Shown one piece after another: positions 10,880-21,829 of a DNA stretch of 64,000 bases. The translations under genes and the position numbers were made by a program. This DNA comes from Arion vulgaris (lineage: Eukaryota > Mollusca > Gastropoda > Stylommatophora > Arionidae). How positions within the stretch are numbered: the stretch's first letter is position 1; each line of letters opens with the position of its first letter. The notes under the pieces were generated by a model. It was not told the DNA's origin. It searched no databases and worked only from the letters and a program-made list of their open reading frames with translations. The DNA is taken from positions 6,195,001 through 6,259,000 of the forward strand of contig CM036753.1 of assembly GCA_020796225.1 (NCBI GenBank), read 5' to 3'.

Positions 10880-11045
10880 ACTACAGAAATGTGGCCAAAT
10901 TAGAACAAGTCATTCTGCGCCTCAGAACATGACACAATCGACTCCGCATTTACATGTATACAAAATTCCAAACTGGCAAAATTCATCCTTGTGGACAGTT
11001 GGACGTCACACCGCTGAGTACATACTTCAAGATTGTCCCAAATAT
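10880..11045 (+). mobile_element. LINE C-terminal tail of the RNase-H type
   Basis: Reads EQVILRLRT, HNRLRIYMYTKFQ and TYFKIVPNI with one stop. This resembles the LRTGHNRL..H.Y.K......CPCG...T..HILQDCP.Y ending of Jockey/I-group elements. The Cys residues are mostly lost. Confidence 0.5.
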
Positions 11046-11324
11046 AATACGGCAAACTTACTAATAAGGAAAACTTACTTTCCTAAGTGAAAGAACACGA
11101 GAAAGAAAACTACACGGACTTGTGTCTGAGTTACAAAAGACAGTGAAGTTTACGCAAGAGATAACATTGAATATATGACAATATTTCAATCGAACGAAAA
11201 GACAGAAGAAAGGTAACATAGTTGATAGATTGACACAGGCTGCCTTATATTTGGGCTGGAGATTTATACATGAATTATTCAATAAAATCGATAACCAGCT
11301 GAAAAGTCAATTTGTATAAAATTT

Positions 11325-11596
11325 GAGATCGGATTTTTTTAAGTCTTTGAGTTGGCTATGGAAGAAACGATGAAAATAGATGTATGATGTTATCAAAAAG
11401 CGCATATACATTCTTTGAGGAACCGAAATACCTATAAATATGTGTGAGTGTGTATGTGAGTCGATCTCTCTCTCTCTCTCTCCCTCTCTCTCTCTCTCCC
11501 TGGTCACAAATGACGATGATTGAGTAGAGGGTTGTGAGATAATATTTAAAGTAATAATTGTGTATCATAGTACTGTTACGTCCTTCACACACCCAC

Positions 11597-11630
<34 letters not shown>

Positions 11631-11670
11631 ACGTTTTCTCAATGCAACACTCTCCCTCATTTACAGTGGT
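11325..11670. repeat. Dispersed ~340-bp repeat, copy 2 (with (TC)n tracts)
   Basis: Diverged match to 9208-9575; see that entry. Here both internal microsatellites are CT type (11464-11500 and 11598-11630). Conserved pieces include CATTCTTTGAGGAACC and TGGTCACAAATGACGATGAT. Confidence 0.7.
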
Positions 11671-11956
11671 TCACTTCTTAATCTCTCACTCTCTATTTCC
11701 CTTTCTCTCAGTCCGTGCCACTCTCACTATCTTTCCATCTCTATGTCTCTCACACCCATTTCTACTCTCCCATTCCTTCTCTCCCATTCCTTCTCTCGCC
11801 TACTTCCTCACCCTCATCTATCACATTCCTATTCTTTAACTTCCTGTCTCTCATTCTCCTACTTTCTCTCATTCTCCTACTTTCTCTCATGCTCTCCTTG
11901 TCTCTCACTTCCTATCACTCTCACACTCACTCTTGAGCTCTATCACTTGGTCTATT

Positions 11957-11999
<43 letters not shown>

Positions 12000-12060
12000 A
12001 CTTCGACTTTCAATCCTTATATATCTCTCTCTATCTTTCTTTCTCTCTATCATGATATAT
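11671..12060. repeat. Pyrimidine-rich low-complexity tract
   Basis: Mostly CT with TCTCTC, CCTACTTTCTCTCATTCT direct repeats near 11850-11890 and a pure (CT)n at 11960-11996. The open frames over it (FSLSLSL-like) are compositional artefacts. Confidence 0.85.
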
Positions 12061-12420
12061 TTCTAACTTGACTATTCAGCACGTCCTTCCAGCATCCGGT
12101 CTTTCCTACTGTTTGTTAATCCGCGCACGTGCGATCGCATACACACACACACATCACAACTACGGCTGTGTCACTCATGAATAAACATGAACTGGCAGCC
12201 AGATTGAGCAGAAGGAGCTTAGTGAAATTAAGGCGGGGGTGGAAGTAGCTTGTCTCATAGCTGTCACACTTGCTAGCGACTTCTACGCTCTTGTCTTCCT
12301 TCTCTGTACACTGCTCGCTCCGTGAAAAGTCTAAATTATAATTTCCTGCCATCCTAGCCAATATCTATCTTTTTTTTTATTTTAACATCATGTTCAAATT
12401 CGTTCATTTATTTTGCGCCG
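12061..12420. other. Unannotated intronic stretch
   Basis: No recognised feature apart from a short (AC)n at 12140-12155. Confidence 0.55.
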
Positions 12421-12454
12421 AAGTATCCAGAAAGACGTTTTTATTATTGTACGC

Positions 12455-12636
12455 ATACCCTACTGGAAAGATTTATTTGGTAATGTAGGCATACCCTACT
12501 GGAAAGATTTATTTGGTAATGTAGGCATACCCTACTGGAAAGATAGATTTGGTAATGTAGGCATACCCTACTGGAAAGATTTATTTGGTAATGTAGGCAT
12601 ACCCTACTGGAAAGATATATTTGGTAATGTAGGTAT
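12455..12636. repeat. 36-bp minisatellite (5 units)
   Basis: Unit GCATACCCTACTGGAAAGAT followed by TTATTTGGTAATGTAG. Five nearly identical units with single-base changes (TTTAT/AGATT/TATAT). The period is a multiple of three, giving the open frame IPYWKDLFGNVG. It abuts the Rep270 copy that follows. Confidence 0.92.
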
Positions 12637-12637
12637 A

Positions 12638-13165
12638 TGCATCCTTCTTCTTCGAGCGCTCCATATTGACCACTTGTTAACCACTCTGTATGATTTGTAT
12701 GTGGTCTAAGCCTAAGAAAGATTGTACGTTGTGTCAGTTATGTGCTTACAAGTAGGTCAGCACATCTGATTTTTGCGACTCTTTTTATTTAATAGTGTAG
12801 CTTCCCTACCCCCACACCTCAGTCGCCTGTTACGACAAGCTTGGGGTTTCATTTCAAAGTAGTTAATTCGTATGACTGTCGTACTGAAGATTGTAGGTTT
12901 AAATCTGGACCGAAACAGATATGCAATTTTTCCATGAGATCCCTAGGATTGTTGTTGAGTCACGAAGTTCATGCTTTGTGCAATGCTCTCGACAGATGGC
13001 GTGCTATCCCGGCCCGATAGGGACGGAGACATATGGAGAAGCTCGTTGCAATGAAGTCGCGCCTTCGCCTATGGATCCTTTGGACGACATGCCTTGTAGG
13101 TCGCAGTATTACTATTCTTTGTTCGCCATGTGGGACCCCAGCAAAACACGGGCGACTAACGATCG
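12638..13165 (+). mobile_element. Rep270 copy interrupted by a SINE1
   Basis: The first part (12638-12840) runs from CTTCTTCTTCGAGCGCTCC to CAGTCGCCTGTTACGACA. The remainder resumes at 13085 with GACGACATGCCTTGTAGGTC and ends at AAACACGGGCGAC. ACGACA occurs on both sides of the insert, consistent with a short target duplication. Confidence 0.8.
12841..13084 (+). mobile_element. SINE1 (tRNA-derived) nested in Rep270
   Basis: A-box-like TTTCAAAGTAGTTAATTC, B-box-like TAGGTTTAAATCTGG, then the family body GAGATCCCTAGGATTGTTG, GCTTTGTGCAATGCTCTCG, CAGATGGCGTGC and the 3' end GCAATGAAGTCGCGCCTTCG. Confidence 0.85.
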
Positions 13166-13363
13166 AGATACGAAGGACTGATTTTATTTGATCAGATTTC
13201 TCCATATGGTTCCGTCTTTATCGGCAAAAATAGCACGAGTTATATATATTTCAGTCGAATTGGGGCCAATGTGTGTGTGGTGTCTGTTGGAAATATTGAG
13301 CATACTTCCAAACATGCTAAGAACCTGAAAGAGTTGGTATGTAGCAGCTTCCATAGCTTACAC

Positions 13364-13754
13364 CAGCGTTTCCCAAAGTGGGCGGTACCGCGCCCCTTCC
13401 CCTCCCCAGGGCGCTGAAGCGTTCAAGTTATAAATATTTTTACAGAAATTATTTTCGTAATTTTGCGATTGAATAATCATTTACAATTTTAATTCTGCAT
13501 TTTAATTCATCTTATGCCCATCTTACACGGTCCATTTTTCATAAATTGTCTATTTCATGTACATAGTCATTTGAAAATTGACCATGTTCGACAGAAATAT
13601 AAATCAATTTTCTATGTCAAAGATAAAATAGAGCATGTATATATGTGGATATGGGGAAGGGCGTTGGTAAATTGTTATAATGTGGAGGGTGGGGGTGGGG
13701 GCGTTACACAGTTTATGTTGTACAAAGTGGGTCGAAAAAGTTTGGGAATCTATG
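13364..13754. mobile_element. hAT-like MITE
   Basis: Left end CAGCGTTTCCCAAAGTGGGC then GGTACCGCGCCCC and GGGCGCTGAAGCG. Right end reads TTTGGGAATCTATG, the inverse of the left terminus with three mismatches. These ends are typical of non-autonomous hAT elements of the SPIN/Charlie type. Candidate 8-bp target duplications GCTTACAC and GTTTCAAC agree at 5 of 8 positions. The interior is AT-rich and non-coding. Confidence 0.7.
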
Positions 13755-14210
13755 GTTTCAACATTGGAAAAAGAATAAAACTGGACTATTGTTATCTCTT
13801 TACATCTTAATATGAAACTTTATTACCAAGATCTCAAAATATGTAAGGTAAATAAACCAAACTGTAAGTAAGGTCAATAACGTTTCTCCTGGTCCTTATA
13901 ATTGAAACACACTGTGTCATTTTTGTGTCCTTTGTACGAAACTACAGTAATTTCTAGTAATTCATTACATGGTCCCAAAAATAATTTCACTTCCACACTA
14001 TCAAATAATGTTTATAATTACTTCTCAATATTGATACTTAATCCCACACCATGACATCACTGCTACAGCTGATTCATTGACTGAAATTATTAACATAATT
14101 AAACATAAATACCTGACACAGGAGATGTCCCAATTAGTTGGGTGAATCGCATAACGGTGAGTCATTACTCTTGCAAAAGCACCACACGTGAACGCCATGT
14201 GAAACTGAGT
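13755..14210. other. Unannotated AT-rich intronic stretch
   Basis: No recognised feature. Confidence 0.6.
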
Positions 14211-14665
14211 AGCAATCTCTTCTTGTCTTCCACCATTTACTTCTTTATAGAAGTGGGGAGAACGTAGTAATCTTGTGTGTGCTTGTATTAAGGCACTTTG
14301 TAAGTTGACATTCATTTTAGTAAGACTGTTCTTGATGCCATTGCTCCATCTTTTGCGTTGTCTTCCTCTTGCTTTGTACTCATTATACTTTTCTGTGTGG
14401 CTCTCTGTGGTAGAATTATACTTTTTCTGTGTGGCTTATGGTAGACGATCCAGGGCATTCTTGTCAGGTGTCCAAACCATTTAATCTGTTGTTCTTTTAT
14501 GAATTGCATGACTGGTTTCACCTCCAGTCTCCTTCTGATTTCTTCATTTCTAATTTTGTCTCTTATTGTCACACCTGCAGCTCTTCTAAGACACCCCATC
14601 TCTGTCGTTATGATTTTCCGCTCATTAGCTGCTGTTATTGGTCATGTTTGACACTGGTAACATAG
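14211..14665 (-). mobile_element. LINE C-terminal tail (family Y, copy 1)
   Basis: A 95-codon minus-strand frame reads CLRRAAGVTIRDKIRNEE, then IRRRLEVKPVMQFI and KEQQIKWFGHLTRM. These are the thumb and tail of a non-LTR reverse transcriptase. It breaks down before the GR-R-RKRW motif, whose remnant is TKQEEDNAKDGAM. The 3' part (14220-14355) recurs at 38688-38830. Confidence 0.8.
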
Positions 14666-14819
14666 TGTTGGTCAGAAAATCGTTCTTATGAGATTTGCTT
14701 TAGTTGTTAGCGGTATCTCTTTATGTGACAACAGTGGTGTTAACTGTCCCAGTACCTGGTTAGTTTTTGTGCAACGATTGCTGTTTTCGCTATCGATACT
14801 TCCATCTGTAGTAATGCTA

Positions 14820-15048
14820 GTACTTATTCAAAGTACTTAGGTCAAAAGTACTTAGTCAAAGTACTTAGTCAAAGTACTTAGTATTGTAAGTCAGAAGGAC
14901 TACTTGCAATGTCAGTTATAATGATAATATCTTGACTTTGTTGTCATGACGACCATATCATGACGATGTTACCATGACGACGATATCGTGATATTACTGT
15001 GACAACATGTCCTTTGCGATGTTATCATGGTGACACTATTCGATGACG

Positions 15049-15085
<37 letters not shown>
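14820..15085. repeat. Short degenerate direct repeats and (CT)n
   Basis: AAAGTACTTAGTC occurs several times at 14829-14885, ATCATGACGA/ACCATGACGACG motifs lie at 14945-15040, and (CT)n at 15054-15080. Confidence 0.7.
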
Positions 15086-15087
15086 TT

Positions 15088-15330
15088 CCTCTTCCTCTTT
15101 CAGCTCCTCGTGAAGCATAAGACATCAACAAATTTCCTTATCGGTCCTTAAAAAGACAGCTTAGTTCATTTCAGGTCTTTCCCACCTCTTTTCTCTGCCT
15201 ACAGTTCGTCTCCATGTATCTCTAGGTCGTACCATGCCCCTCTTGCCTCCCGAATTCCATTTCAAAGTCACATGTGGGTGTCTGCTCTTCTGTATTCTTC
15301 ATATTTATCCCAACCACTTTCATCTCCTCT
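15088..15330 (-). mobile_element. LINE M tail (copy 1)
   Basis: Minus strand reads HPHVTLKWNS..KRG and RPRDTWRRTV, then the tail FVDVLC near 15115. The same sequence occurs at 57151-57758, there split by a MITE. Confidence 0.7.
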
Positions 15331-15599
15331 TTTTTTAATTTCCTCGTTGACATTGTTGATGCATGTGTGCTGGGTATTCACGACGACCGTATCATGTCGA
15401 TATTAGCAGAACGAAGTTTACTTAACAAGAATAAACATTTATATTCAACCGTAACATGAGTCTATAGTACACCCACGCCCCTTCCTTGCGTAGATGAATG
15501 TGCTAGCACTTACTATAATACTTCCTCTCTACTGAAAGAGTATGATTTAATAGAATGAAGCAGATTTCAGTAGCGACAGTTTTGTTAACTTCATCTTTA

Positions 15600-15850
15600 C
15601 CTTTCAACTCCCAGCGGAGCACAGGTCTTCAACAAACTTCTTCCAGCTCTTCCTCTCTCCTGCCATCCATTTCAATTCTTTCCATGTTTTACCTATCCTT
15701 TTAATATCAGCCTCCAGCTCTCTTCTCCAGGTCTCTCTAGGCCTTCCCCTTCTCCTCTTTCCCTGCGGATTCAAAAACAGTGCCTGTCTTGAAATGCTTC
15801 CGGTCGGTCTTCTCAATGTATGTTGTATCCATCTCCATCATCTCTTCCTG
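15600..15850 (-). mobile_element. LINE Z tail (copy 1)
   Basis: The 70-codon frame reads ISRQALFLNPQGKRRRGRP, ETWRRELEADIKRIGKTW and KKFVEDLCSAGS, then stops. It is the C-terminus of a non-LTR ORF2 and matches the + strand copy at 40.84-41.13 kb almost residue for residue. Confidence 0.85.
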
Positions 15851-15934
15851 GATTGTGTTAACTACTCAACCAATATTAAAGAAATTGTTCAACTGCTACA
15901 TGTATTAAATCATATATATATATTTAAATTTGTA

Positions 15935-16400
15935 TACCTCTTGTACCGTTATACTTTACATCGGCCCTGCAAGTAATCTCGCCATACCGCTCTGTCCTGG
16001 GCAATTTGCTCAATCTCTTCCATGACATTGAGCCTCTCTCTGCAAAGTTCGTTTCAGGGTTTGTCTAGGAGTCCTCTCTTTCTTGAGCCCTTTGCCTCCC
16101 ATTTCAATGCCTGCTCTGATATTCTTTGATCATGTCTTCTCAAGATATGTCCAACATATCTCCATCTAATTTTTCTTATAACAGTTGCTACTAGTGGTTG
16201 AGCAGACATTTCTCTGATTTCATCACTTTAAATTCGTCCCATTTTATCTTAATTTTTTCGCAGACATCTATTTTCAAATGCATTCAACTTATTTTCTATA
16301 TCTTTAGTCATTTCAACCGCAGGTATATGTTAAGATTGATACAACATTGGAATTGAAAATTTGTAATTGATTTGTAAAGTATTAGACCATGGATTATCAT
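15935..16400 (-). mobile_element. LINE X 3' end (copy 2, unexpanded reference)
   Basis: Landmarks: TACCGTTATACTTTACATCG, CAATTTGCTCAATCTCTTCC, CTCTTTCTTGAGCCC, TTTCTCTGATTTCATCACTT and AGGTATATGTTAAGATTGAT. It carries single copies of both segments that are tandemly amplified in the 28.4-29.9 kb copy: GTTGCTACTAGTGGTTGAGC near 16182-16230 and GGTATATGTTAAGATTG at 16322. Confidence 0.85.
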
Positions 16401-17082
16401 ACTTTTTATTGTAAACATTTAAAAATAACACAATATTAAATTTCTTTTGTAATATTCAAAACTTGATTTCCAGATACATGTAAGAAGTGATGAAATGAAA
16501 AAGATACCCTGATGAACATTACAAAATGCTTTTCTCAACATGCCACAATAATTTCAAATCTATAACCACCCATTTATTCTCATTCTTTCCTGTCATGGTC
16601 CGGATTTCATCAATGTCAAAAACCAAAGAGGAAATTTTGATAATGGACATTTATCGATCTGGCTTACCTCCATTTTATCTCCAATCTCCGCCCATCTAAA
16701 TTCGTATAATTATAACTTCGTTCATTACAAATCATTAAAGAAACAGGTAATGAAATGCTTTACTTTATTCGTCTAGCCGATCTACAGACATTTTAATTGG
16801 TTCGGCAATTTTTTTTAATGTTATTAGTGCCGGAAAAAACCGTAGAATAATCAATAAATGTTATGGCATTGGAAAGCAATGATTTTAAAAGTAGTTTATA
16901 GAACAAGATTGGAGGCCAATGAAATATAGACAGTTTTTTCCTGATTTTTTTGCAAACGTAACGGTAAAGAACTAATGAAATTGTGGACAAATTCTGAATA
17001 AAATAGCAAATTGTGAAAGTGTTGTAAATTAGAGTACATTATATAGTCTTTAAAATTGTACTTTTATGAAGATGTGCGTGTA
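16401..17082. other. Unannotated AT-rich intronic stretch
   Basis: No recognised feature. Confidence 0.6.
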
Positions 17083-18050
17083 AGGGGATAAGAGGATAAT
17101 TTGAAGGATTGTTGGTACAAGGAAGGGTAAGAGGAAAACTTGAAGGATTGTTGATACAAGGAAGGGTAAGAGGAAAACTTGAAGGATTGTTAGTACAAGG
17201 AAGGGTAAGAGGAAAACTTGAAGGATTGTTAGGGACAAGGAAGGGTAAGAGGAAAACTTGAAGGATTGTTAGTACAAGGGTAAGAGGAAAACTTGAAGGA
17301 TTGTTAGTACAAGGGTAAGAGGAAAACTTGAAGGATTGTTGGTACAAGGAAGGGTAAGAGGAAAACTTGAAGGATTGTTGGTACAAGGAAGGTAAGAGGA
17401 AAACTTGAAGGATTGTTGTACAAGGAAGGTAAGGAAAACTTGAAGGATTGTTAGTACAAGGAAGGGTAAGAGGAAAACTTGAAGGATTGTTAGTACAAGG
17501 AAGGGTAAGAGGAAAACTTGAAGGATTGTTGGTACAAGGAAGGGTAAGAGGAAAACTTGAAGGATTGTTAGTACAAGGAAGGGTAAGAGGAAAACTTGAA
17601 GGATTGTTAGTACAAGGAAGGGTAAGAGGAAAACTTGAAGGATTGTTAGTACAAGGAAGGGTAAGAGGAAAACTTGAAGGATTGTTGGTACAAGGAAGGG
17701 TAAGAGGAAAACTTGAAGGATTGTTGGTACAAGGAAGGGTAAGAGGAAAACTTGAAGGATTGTTGGTACAAGGAAGGTAAGAGGAAACTTGAAGGATTGT
17801 TGGTACAAGGGAGGGTAAGAGGAAAACTTGAAGGATTGTTGGTACAAGGAAGGGTAAGAGGAAAACTTGAAGGATTGTTGGTACAAGGAAGGGTAAGAGG
17901 AAAACTTGAAGGATTGTTGGTACAAGGAAGGGTAAGAGGAAAACTTGAAGGATTGTGGGTACAAAAGTAAGAGGATAATTTGAAGGATTGTGTGTACAAC
18001 AGTAAGAGGATAATTTCAAGGATTGTGTGTACAACAGTACGAGGAATGTT
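17083..18050. repeat. 39-bp minisatellite (about 24 units)
   Basis: Unit GGTACAAGGAAGGGTAAGAG followed by GAAAACTTGAAGGATTGTT. Nearly identical units fill 17100-17960, with variants GATACAA, AGTACAA and several shorter units lacking GGAAG or single bases. Outer units at both edges are more diverged (AGAGGATAATTTGAAGGATT). The period is a multiple of three and the + strand is stop-free in one frame, explaining frames of up to 331 codons on both strands. Confidence 0.95.
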
Positions 18051-18124
18051 TGTGAAACGTTTTAAGTACGAGAAAACATGTACGTTAATGAAGAACTTGG
18101 GAACAGGAGTCAGATGAAAACTGT

Positions 18125-18500
18125 ATTAGATTGAAGGATTGTATTAGATTGAAGGATTGTATTAGATTGAAGGACTGGATTAGATTGAAGGATTGTATTA
18201 GATTGAAGGATTGTATTAGACTTAAGGATTGTATTAGATTGAAGGATTGTATTAGATTGAAGGTCTGTATTAGATTGAAGGATTGTGTTAGATTGAAGGA
18301 TTGTATTAGATTGAAGGACTGTTAGATTGAGGGATTGTATTAGATTGAAGGACTATATTAGACTGAAGGACTGTATTACATTGAAGGTCTGTATTAGATT
18401 GAAGGATTGTATTAGATTGAAGGATTGTATTAGATTGAAGGTCTGTATTAGATTGAAGAACTGTGTTAGATTGAAGGATGTATTAGATTGAAGGACTCAT
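18125..18500. repeat. 18-bp minisatellite (about 20 units)
   Basis: Unit GATTGAAGGATTGTATTA with variants GGACTG, GGTCTG and GTGTTA. The core TTGAAGGATTGT is also in the 39-bp array that ends about 75 bp upstream. 18530-18700 continues with a looser TATGTG(C/T)ATAGA pattern. Confidence 0.92.
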
Positions 18501-18831
18501 TAGTAGAGGAATAACAACTGTACTAAATGAAAGGAATTGTGTGCATAGATTACAGAAAGATATGTGCTATAAGATAAGAAATATGTGTGCTATAGAATAT
18601 GTGTGATATATAGAATGTGCATAGATGAAAATATGTGATAAGAATGTGCATAGATAGAAATATGTGTATTAATATGGCATAGATAGAAATAAAGAGAGAA
18701 TGTGTATTCTATTGTATCTTTCAATTGTAGTTTAATGATGAAAATATCATTTTAGTTTGTTTAAAGTAATGTGAAGTTACAAAATAGTTATTTATAGTGT
18801 AATTATTCAGTGTGTCGGCAGTTAAGCTTAC

Positions 18832-18833
<2 letters not shown>

Positions 18834-18879
<46 letters not shown>
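18834..18879. repeat. (TA)n microsatellite
   Basis: About 20 uninterrupted TA dinucleotides. Confidence 0.97.
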
Positions 18880-18884
<5 letters not shown>

Positions 18885-19350
18885 TTAGGCTGCCGGAAGT
18901 TGTCAACTTACATTTATGATTTTTCAATTACGTTGACGAAAGATGAAATTATATTTATCTTAATTATAAAACACAAAATATGAGTGTCTGTCTTTCGTAC
19001 TAAGATCTCTTGAGCGCTGAACACTTAATTCGAAAATTTGCACCGTTTATAAATGTTGAAATTTCTAGGTCAACACGAACATTTGGAGCTCTCCACATTT
19101 TTCTATTTACGAGTTATGATTTAATTCAGTTGGAGACCGCATTAAGTTAATTTCATGCATACGGCCAAGAAAAAATAATGATAATTAATGAAAGTACGTG
19201 ACTCGAATTAGATGAATACGATCAAAGAGAGGTAATAATAAAAACAAAGCAGAGAGAGCAAACCAATGTTAGTAAGAATGACTTGTGCTCTGTAGTCAGT
19301 ACGAAGATTGTCATGGGTTAGGGAGGCGAACCTGGGTTTTTTTTAAAAGC
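18880..19350. other. Unannotated intronic stretch
   Basis: No recognised feature. Confidence 0.6.
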
Positions 19351-19351
19351 T

Positions 19352-19535
19352 TGCAGCCCGCCTGCCGAACGTGTTCGTAGCTCGTTGGATAACGGTGTGA
19401 CAAGCCCTCTGTGAGTGCAGGTTCAATTCCAGCTGGCAGGGAAAAAAACACAGGTTCTCCAGATTTACGTTGTTTGTGGCACCGAAGCCGAAGGAGAGCT
19501 CAGGATGTCTTCTGGATCGGAAAAAAAAAGCTTGC
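19352..19535 (+). mobile_element. SINE2 (tRNA-derived, copy 1)
   Basis: Head GTTCGTAGCTCGTTGGATAA (A-box-like) and B box CAGGTTCAATTCCAG, then CTGGCAGGG, ACAGGTTCTCCAGATTTACG and TGTGGCACCGAAGCCGAAGG, ending with an A-rich tail. Second copy at 49.53 kb. Confidence 0.85.
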
Positions 19536-19905
19536 AAGAATCATGATAGGTTTGCATTCAACTCTGTAAGCGGCTAACTGGCCCACCGAACATGTACTCG
19601 GTAACGAAGACCACATACAGACAGACCACTAAGAGAGGTTAAACAAATGGTCGATGTCGTGCAAACAAAAAAATAAGAAGAAAGTTTACATCGACGTCGA
19701 CAGCAATCACACAATAATGTTGTTGAAGATGATGTATACGTCTGGCCATCTGTTGCAATAGATTGAGAAATTATCAAACATTTCAGAGACTGATATTAGC
19801 TCGAGATCAATCATTATTTGTCAGCATGTTATCTAATGAGCTCAGTGATTTAATTAATGTTAAATTAATTAGCTAGTTAATTAACTGAAGAGTTAGTCAG
19901 CCATT
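19536..19905. other. Unannotated intronic stretch
   Basis: No recognised feature. TTAATTAGCTAGTTAATTAA-like palindromic AT sequence lies near 19855-19885. Confidence 0.55.
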
Positions 19906-20045
19906 CACAGTCAGTCTGTTTGTTTGTTTGTCGGTCGGGCGGTAGAGCGGTGGGGTGGGAGTGTCGGTCGATCGGTCAGTCAGTCAGTCAGTCAGTTAAA
20001 TAGTTAGTCAATCAGTCAGTTAGTTTGTCAGCTAGTTAGTTAGCA
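19906..20045. repeat. TCAG/TTAG-rich microsatellite
   Basis: Includes an uninterrupted (CAGT)n run near 19976-19996, with diverged GTCGGTCG and TTAGTTAG flanks. Confidence 0.85.
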
Positions 20046-20374
20046 AAGCTAATGTCATTACACTTCTTGAGTTTGCATAGGTGTTCAGTCCCTCTCAGTA
20101 TATGGTTAAAACTATATATACTGAAAGATTGAAATGACCAGAATATTATGATGTCGCTGTGCTCATGTGTAACATGCTCTCTAAGGTTTCGCTAGATTTC
20201 AATCTCGTTCGATCTAGACTATAGAATTGTTTCTGGTCCGTACAAATTCCTACAAATTATTGATCATGAAGATGGCCATCTTTTGTTTGGAATCTTCAAT
20301 ACTTCACATCCATTTATCGGATTCACCAGAGACTAATGTAGCTGGATCGACGGAGATCTTTGTGTGTTATTTGA
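20046..20374. other. Unannotated intronic stretch
   Basis: No recognised feature; a GT-rich tract follows at 20375-20530. Confidence 0.55.
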
Positions 20375-20537
20375 ATACAGAGTGGGCGCGTGTGTGTGTG
20401 CGAGTTTTTGTGTGTGTGGGACAGAGGCAGATTACGTGTCAACCACTTGAGTGTGGATGATCGTGTATGTTTCTGTACGAGTTTGTGTCCAAATAAGTGT
20501 GTACTCGTGTGCGTATGGGTTTCCATCTGCTTCTAAC

Positions 20538-20890
20538 GTGGCCCCGGACAATATAAGGCCGGCTAGCTCAGACGGGAAAACCAAAATTCCTATTTAATGG
20601 GGGCTGATTTTTATAAGTGTTTGATAGAATACTAAGATTTAATGCAATTCTACACATTCTAAAGTTCATAGTTATTTATTGATGAAAAATGTTAATAATA
20701 CTGATATTCCTTATTGTTAAACTTAATTTGTGATATAATATAACCTTGTTTTCGCATCTTGTGTTGTTTTCAAAATTAAATTGTCTTTATATAACAATAC
20801 TGAAATGCGAGGTCACGCGAGGGTTGTGGTCCTATTCCCTAGAATTTTTAGTTGAGCTCGCCGGCCTTATGTTATCGTAGGCCATGGTTT
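20538..20890. mobile_element. MITE-A copy 1 (terminal inverted repeats)
   Basis: Left end GTGGCCCCGGACAATATAAG, GCCGGCTAGCTCAGAC. The right end reversed reads CCATGGCCTACGATAACATA, AGGCCGGCGAGCTCAAC. Inner segments AAAATTCCTATTTAATGGGG and the reverse of TGACCTCGCATTTC match the other copies, so this copy lies in the opposite orientation to those at 57.2 and 63.3 kb. No coding capacity. Confidence 0.8.
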
Positions 20891-21100
20891 AGTGTGCACT
20901 CGTGGGAATGTGCGTGAGTATTGCCTGCGTGAGCGAGAGTTCATGTTCACGTGAGGATCAGTGTGTGAGTATTTTTTCTGTGCGAGTGTGTGTTCTTATG
21001 AGTGTGTGCATGTGCTTATGGCAGTGTGTGGGAGTTTATATCTAGAGTGTGGTATTCACGTGCGTGTACGTGTGTGCACTGGAATATGTGTCTAAGGTAG
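20891..21100. repeat. GT-rich low-complexity tract
   Basis: Irregular GTGTG(T/C) and GCGTGAG runs; similar sequence at 21345-21580. Confidence 0.7.
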
Positions 21101-21104
21101 TGGA

Positions 21105-21312
21105 ATCGAAGATGAGAGTCTGACCGAATGGATTGATTCATCGAGATCGTGTTCATTTCACGGTAAGACCAAGGATGTTGTTCTGTTGTGGGCATAAATC
21201 ACCAATTCGAACCTGAACAGCTTCGCGACGACTGCACTAGCCATGCAGCCATTAAATGCTTCAGACTCTCGTCCCACCTGTCCTACACTGCCCTAAAAAG
21301 GCAGTAACGACA
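21105..21312 (+). mobile_element. SINE4 (tRNA-derived, copy 1)
   Basis: Head CCGAATGGATTGATTCATCG, B-box-like TTCATTTCACGGTAAG, body TGTTCTGTTGTGGGCATAAA, TCGCGACGACTGCACTAGCC, TTAAATGCTTCAGACTCTCG and tail CCTGTCCTACACTGCCCTAA. This tail is single-copy here; at 62.15 kb the same tail is a 22-bp array. Confidence 0.85.
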
Positions 21313-21599
21313 ATTTTTTTTTATTTTTATTTTAGTGTAATCTCTTATTCGCGTGTGTGTGTTCGTGTGTCATTGGGTGAACGTGTGAACGTATGAATGT
21401 AAGTCAGTGCGTGCATTAGACAGAAAGAATCAGAAATATATAGAGAATATGTGTGCGTGAGTGCTCGTGTGTCATGTGTGCGTGAGTGCTCGTGTCATGT
21501 GTGCTAGTGTCGTGTGCATGTCGTAGTGCTCGTGTGTCATGTGTGCGTGAGTGCTCGTGTGTCATGTGTGCGTGAGTCTAAATGGGCTAAGACGAAGAC

Positions 21600-21812
21600 T
21601 GACTTCATTGCACCGGGTTTTGTCCATATAGCTCGCTCCCTTTCCTCAGAAATGGCACATCTGCCGAGAGTAATGCACAAAACACGAACTCCGTAGCTCC
21701 GGCAAAAATCCTAAGGGTCTCTGGAAAGTTTCCCCCGTTTACAGAAAGGTGCGGTTTGGATTTGAACTCACGATCTTCGGACAAGGTCTTAACCACTTAG
21801 CGTGGTTTCGTG
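21600..21812 (-). mobile_element. SINE1 (copy, minus)
   Basis: Reversed head GCTAAGTGGTTAAGACC with B box GTGAGTTCAAATCC (seen here as GGATTTGAACTCAC), body GGAGCTACGGAGTTCGTG and 3' end TGCAATGAAGTCAGTC. Confidence 0.88.
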
Positions 21813-21829
21813 TGTGTTACCTTTCGTGA

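Noticed and set aside
17039..18034. 331-, 231- and 110-codon frames on both strands
   Set aside because: 39-bp units are a multiple of three and stop-free; the same DNA is open on both strands, typical of a repeat artefact.
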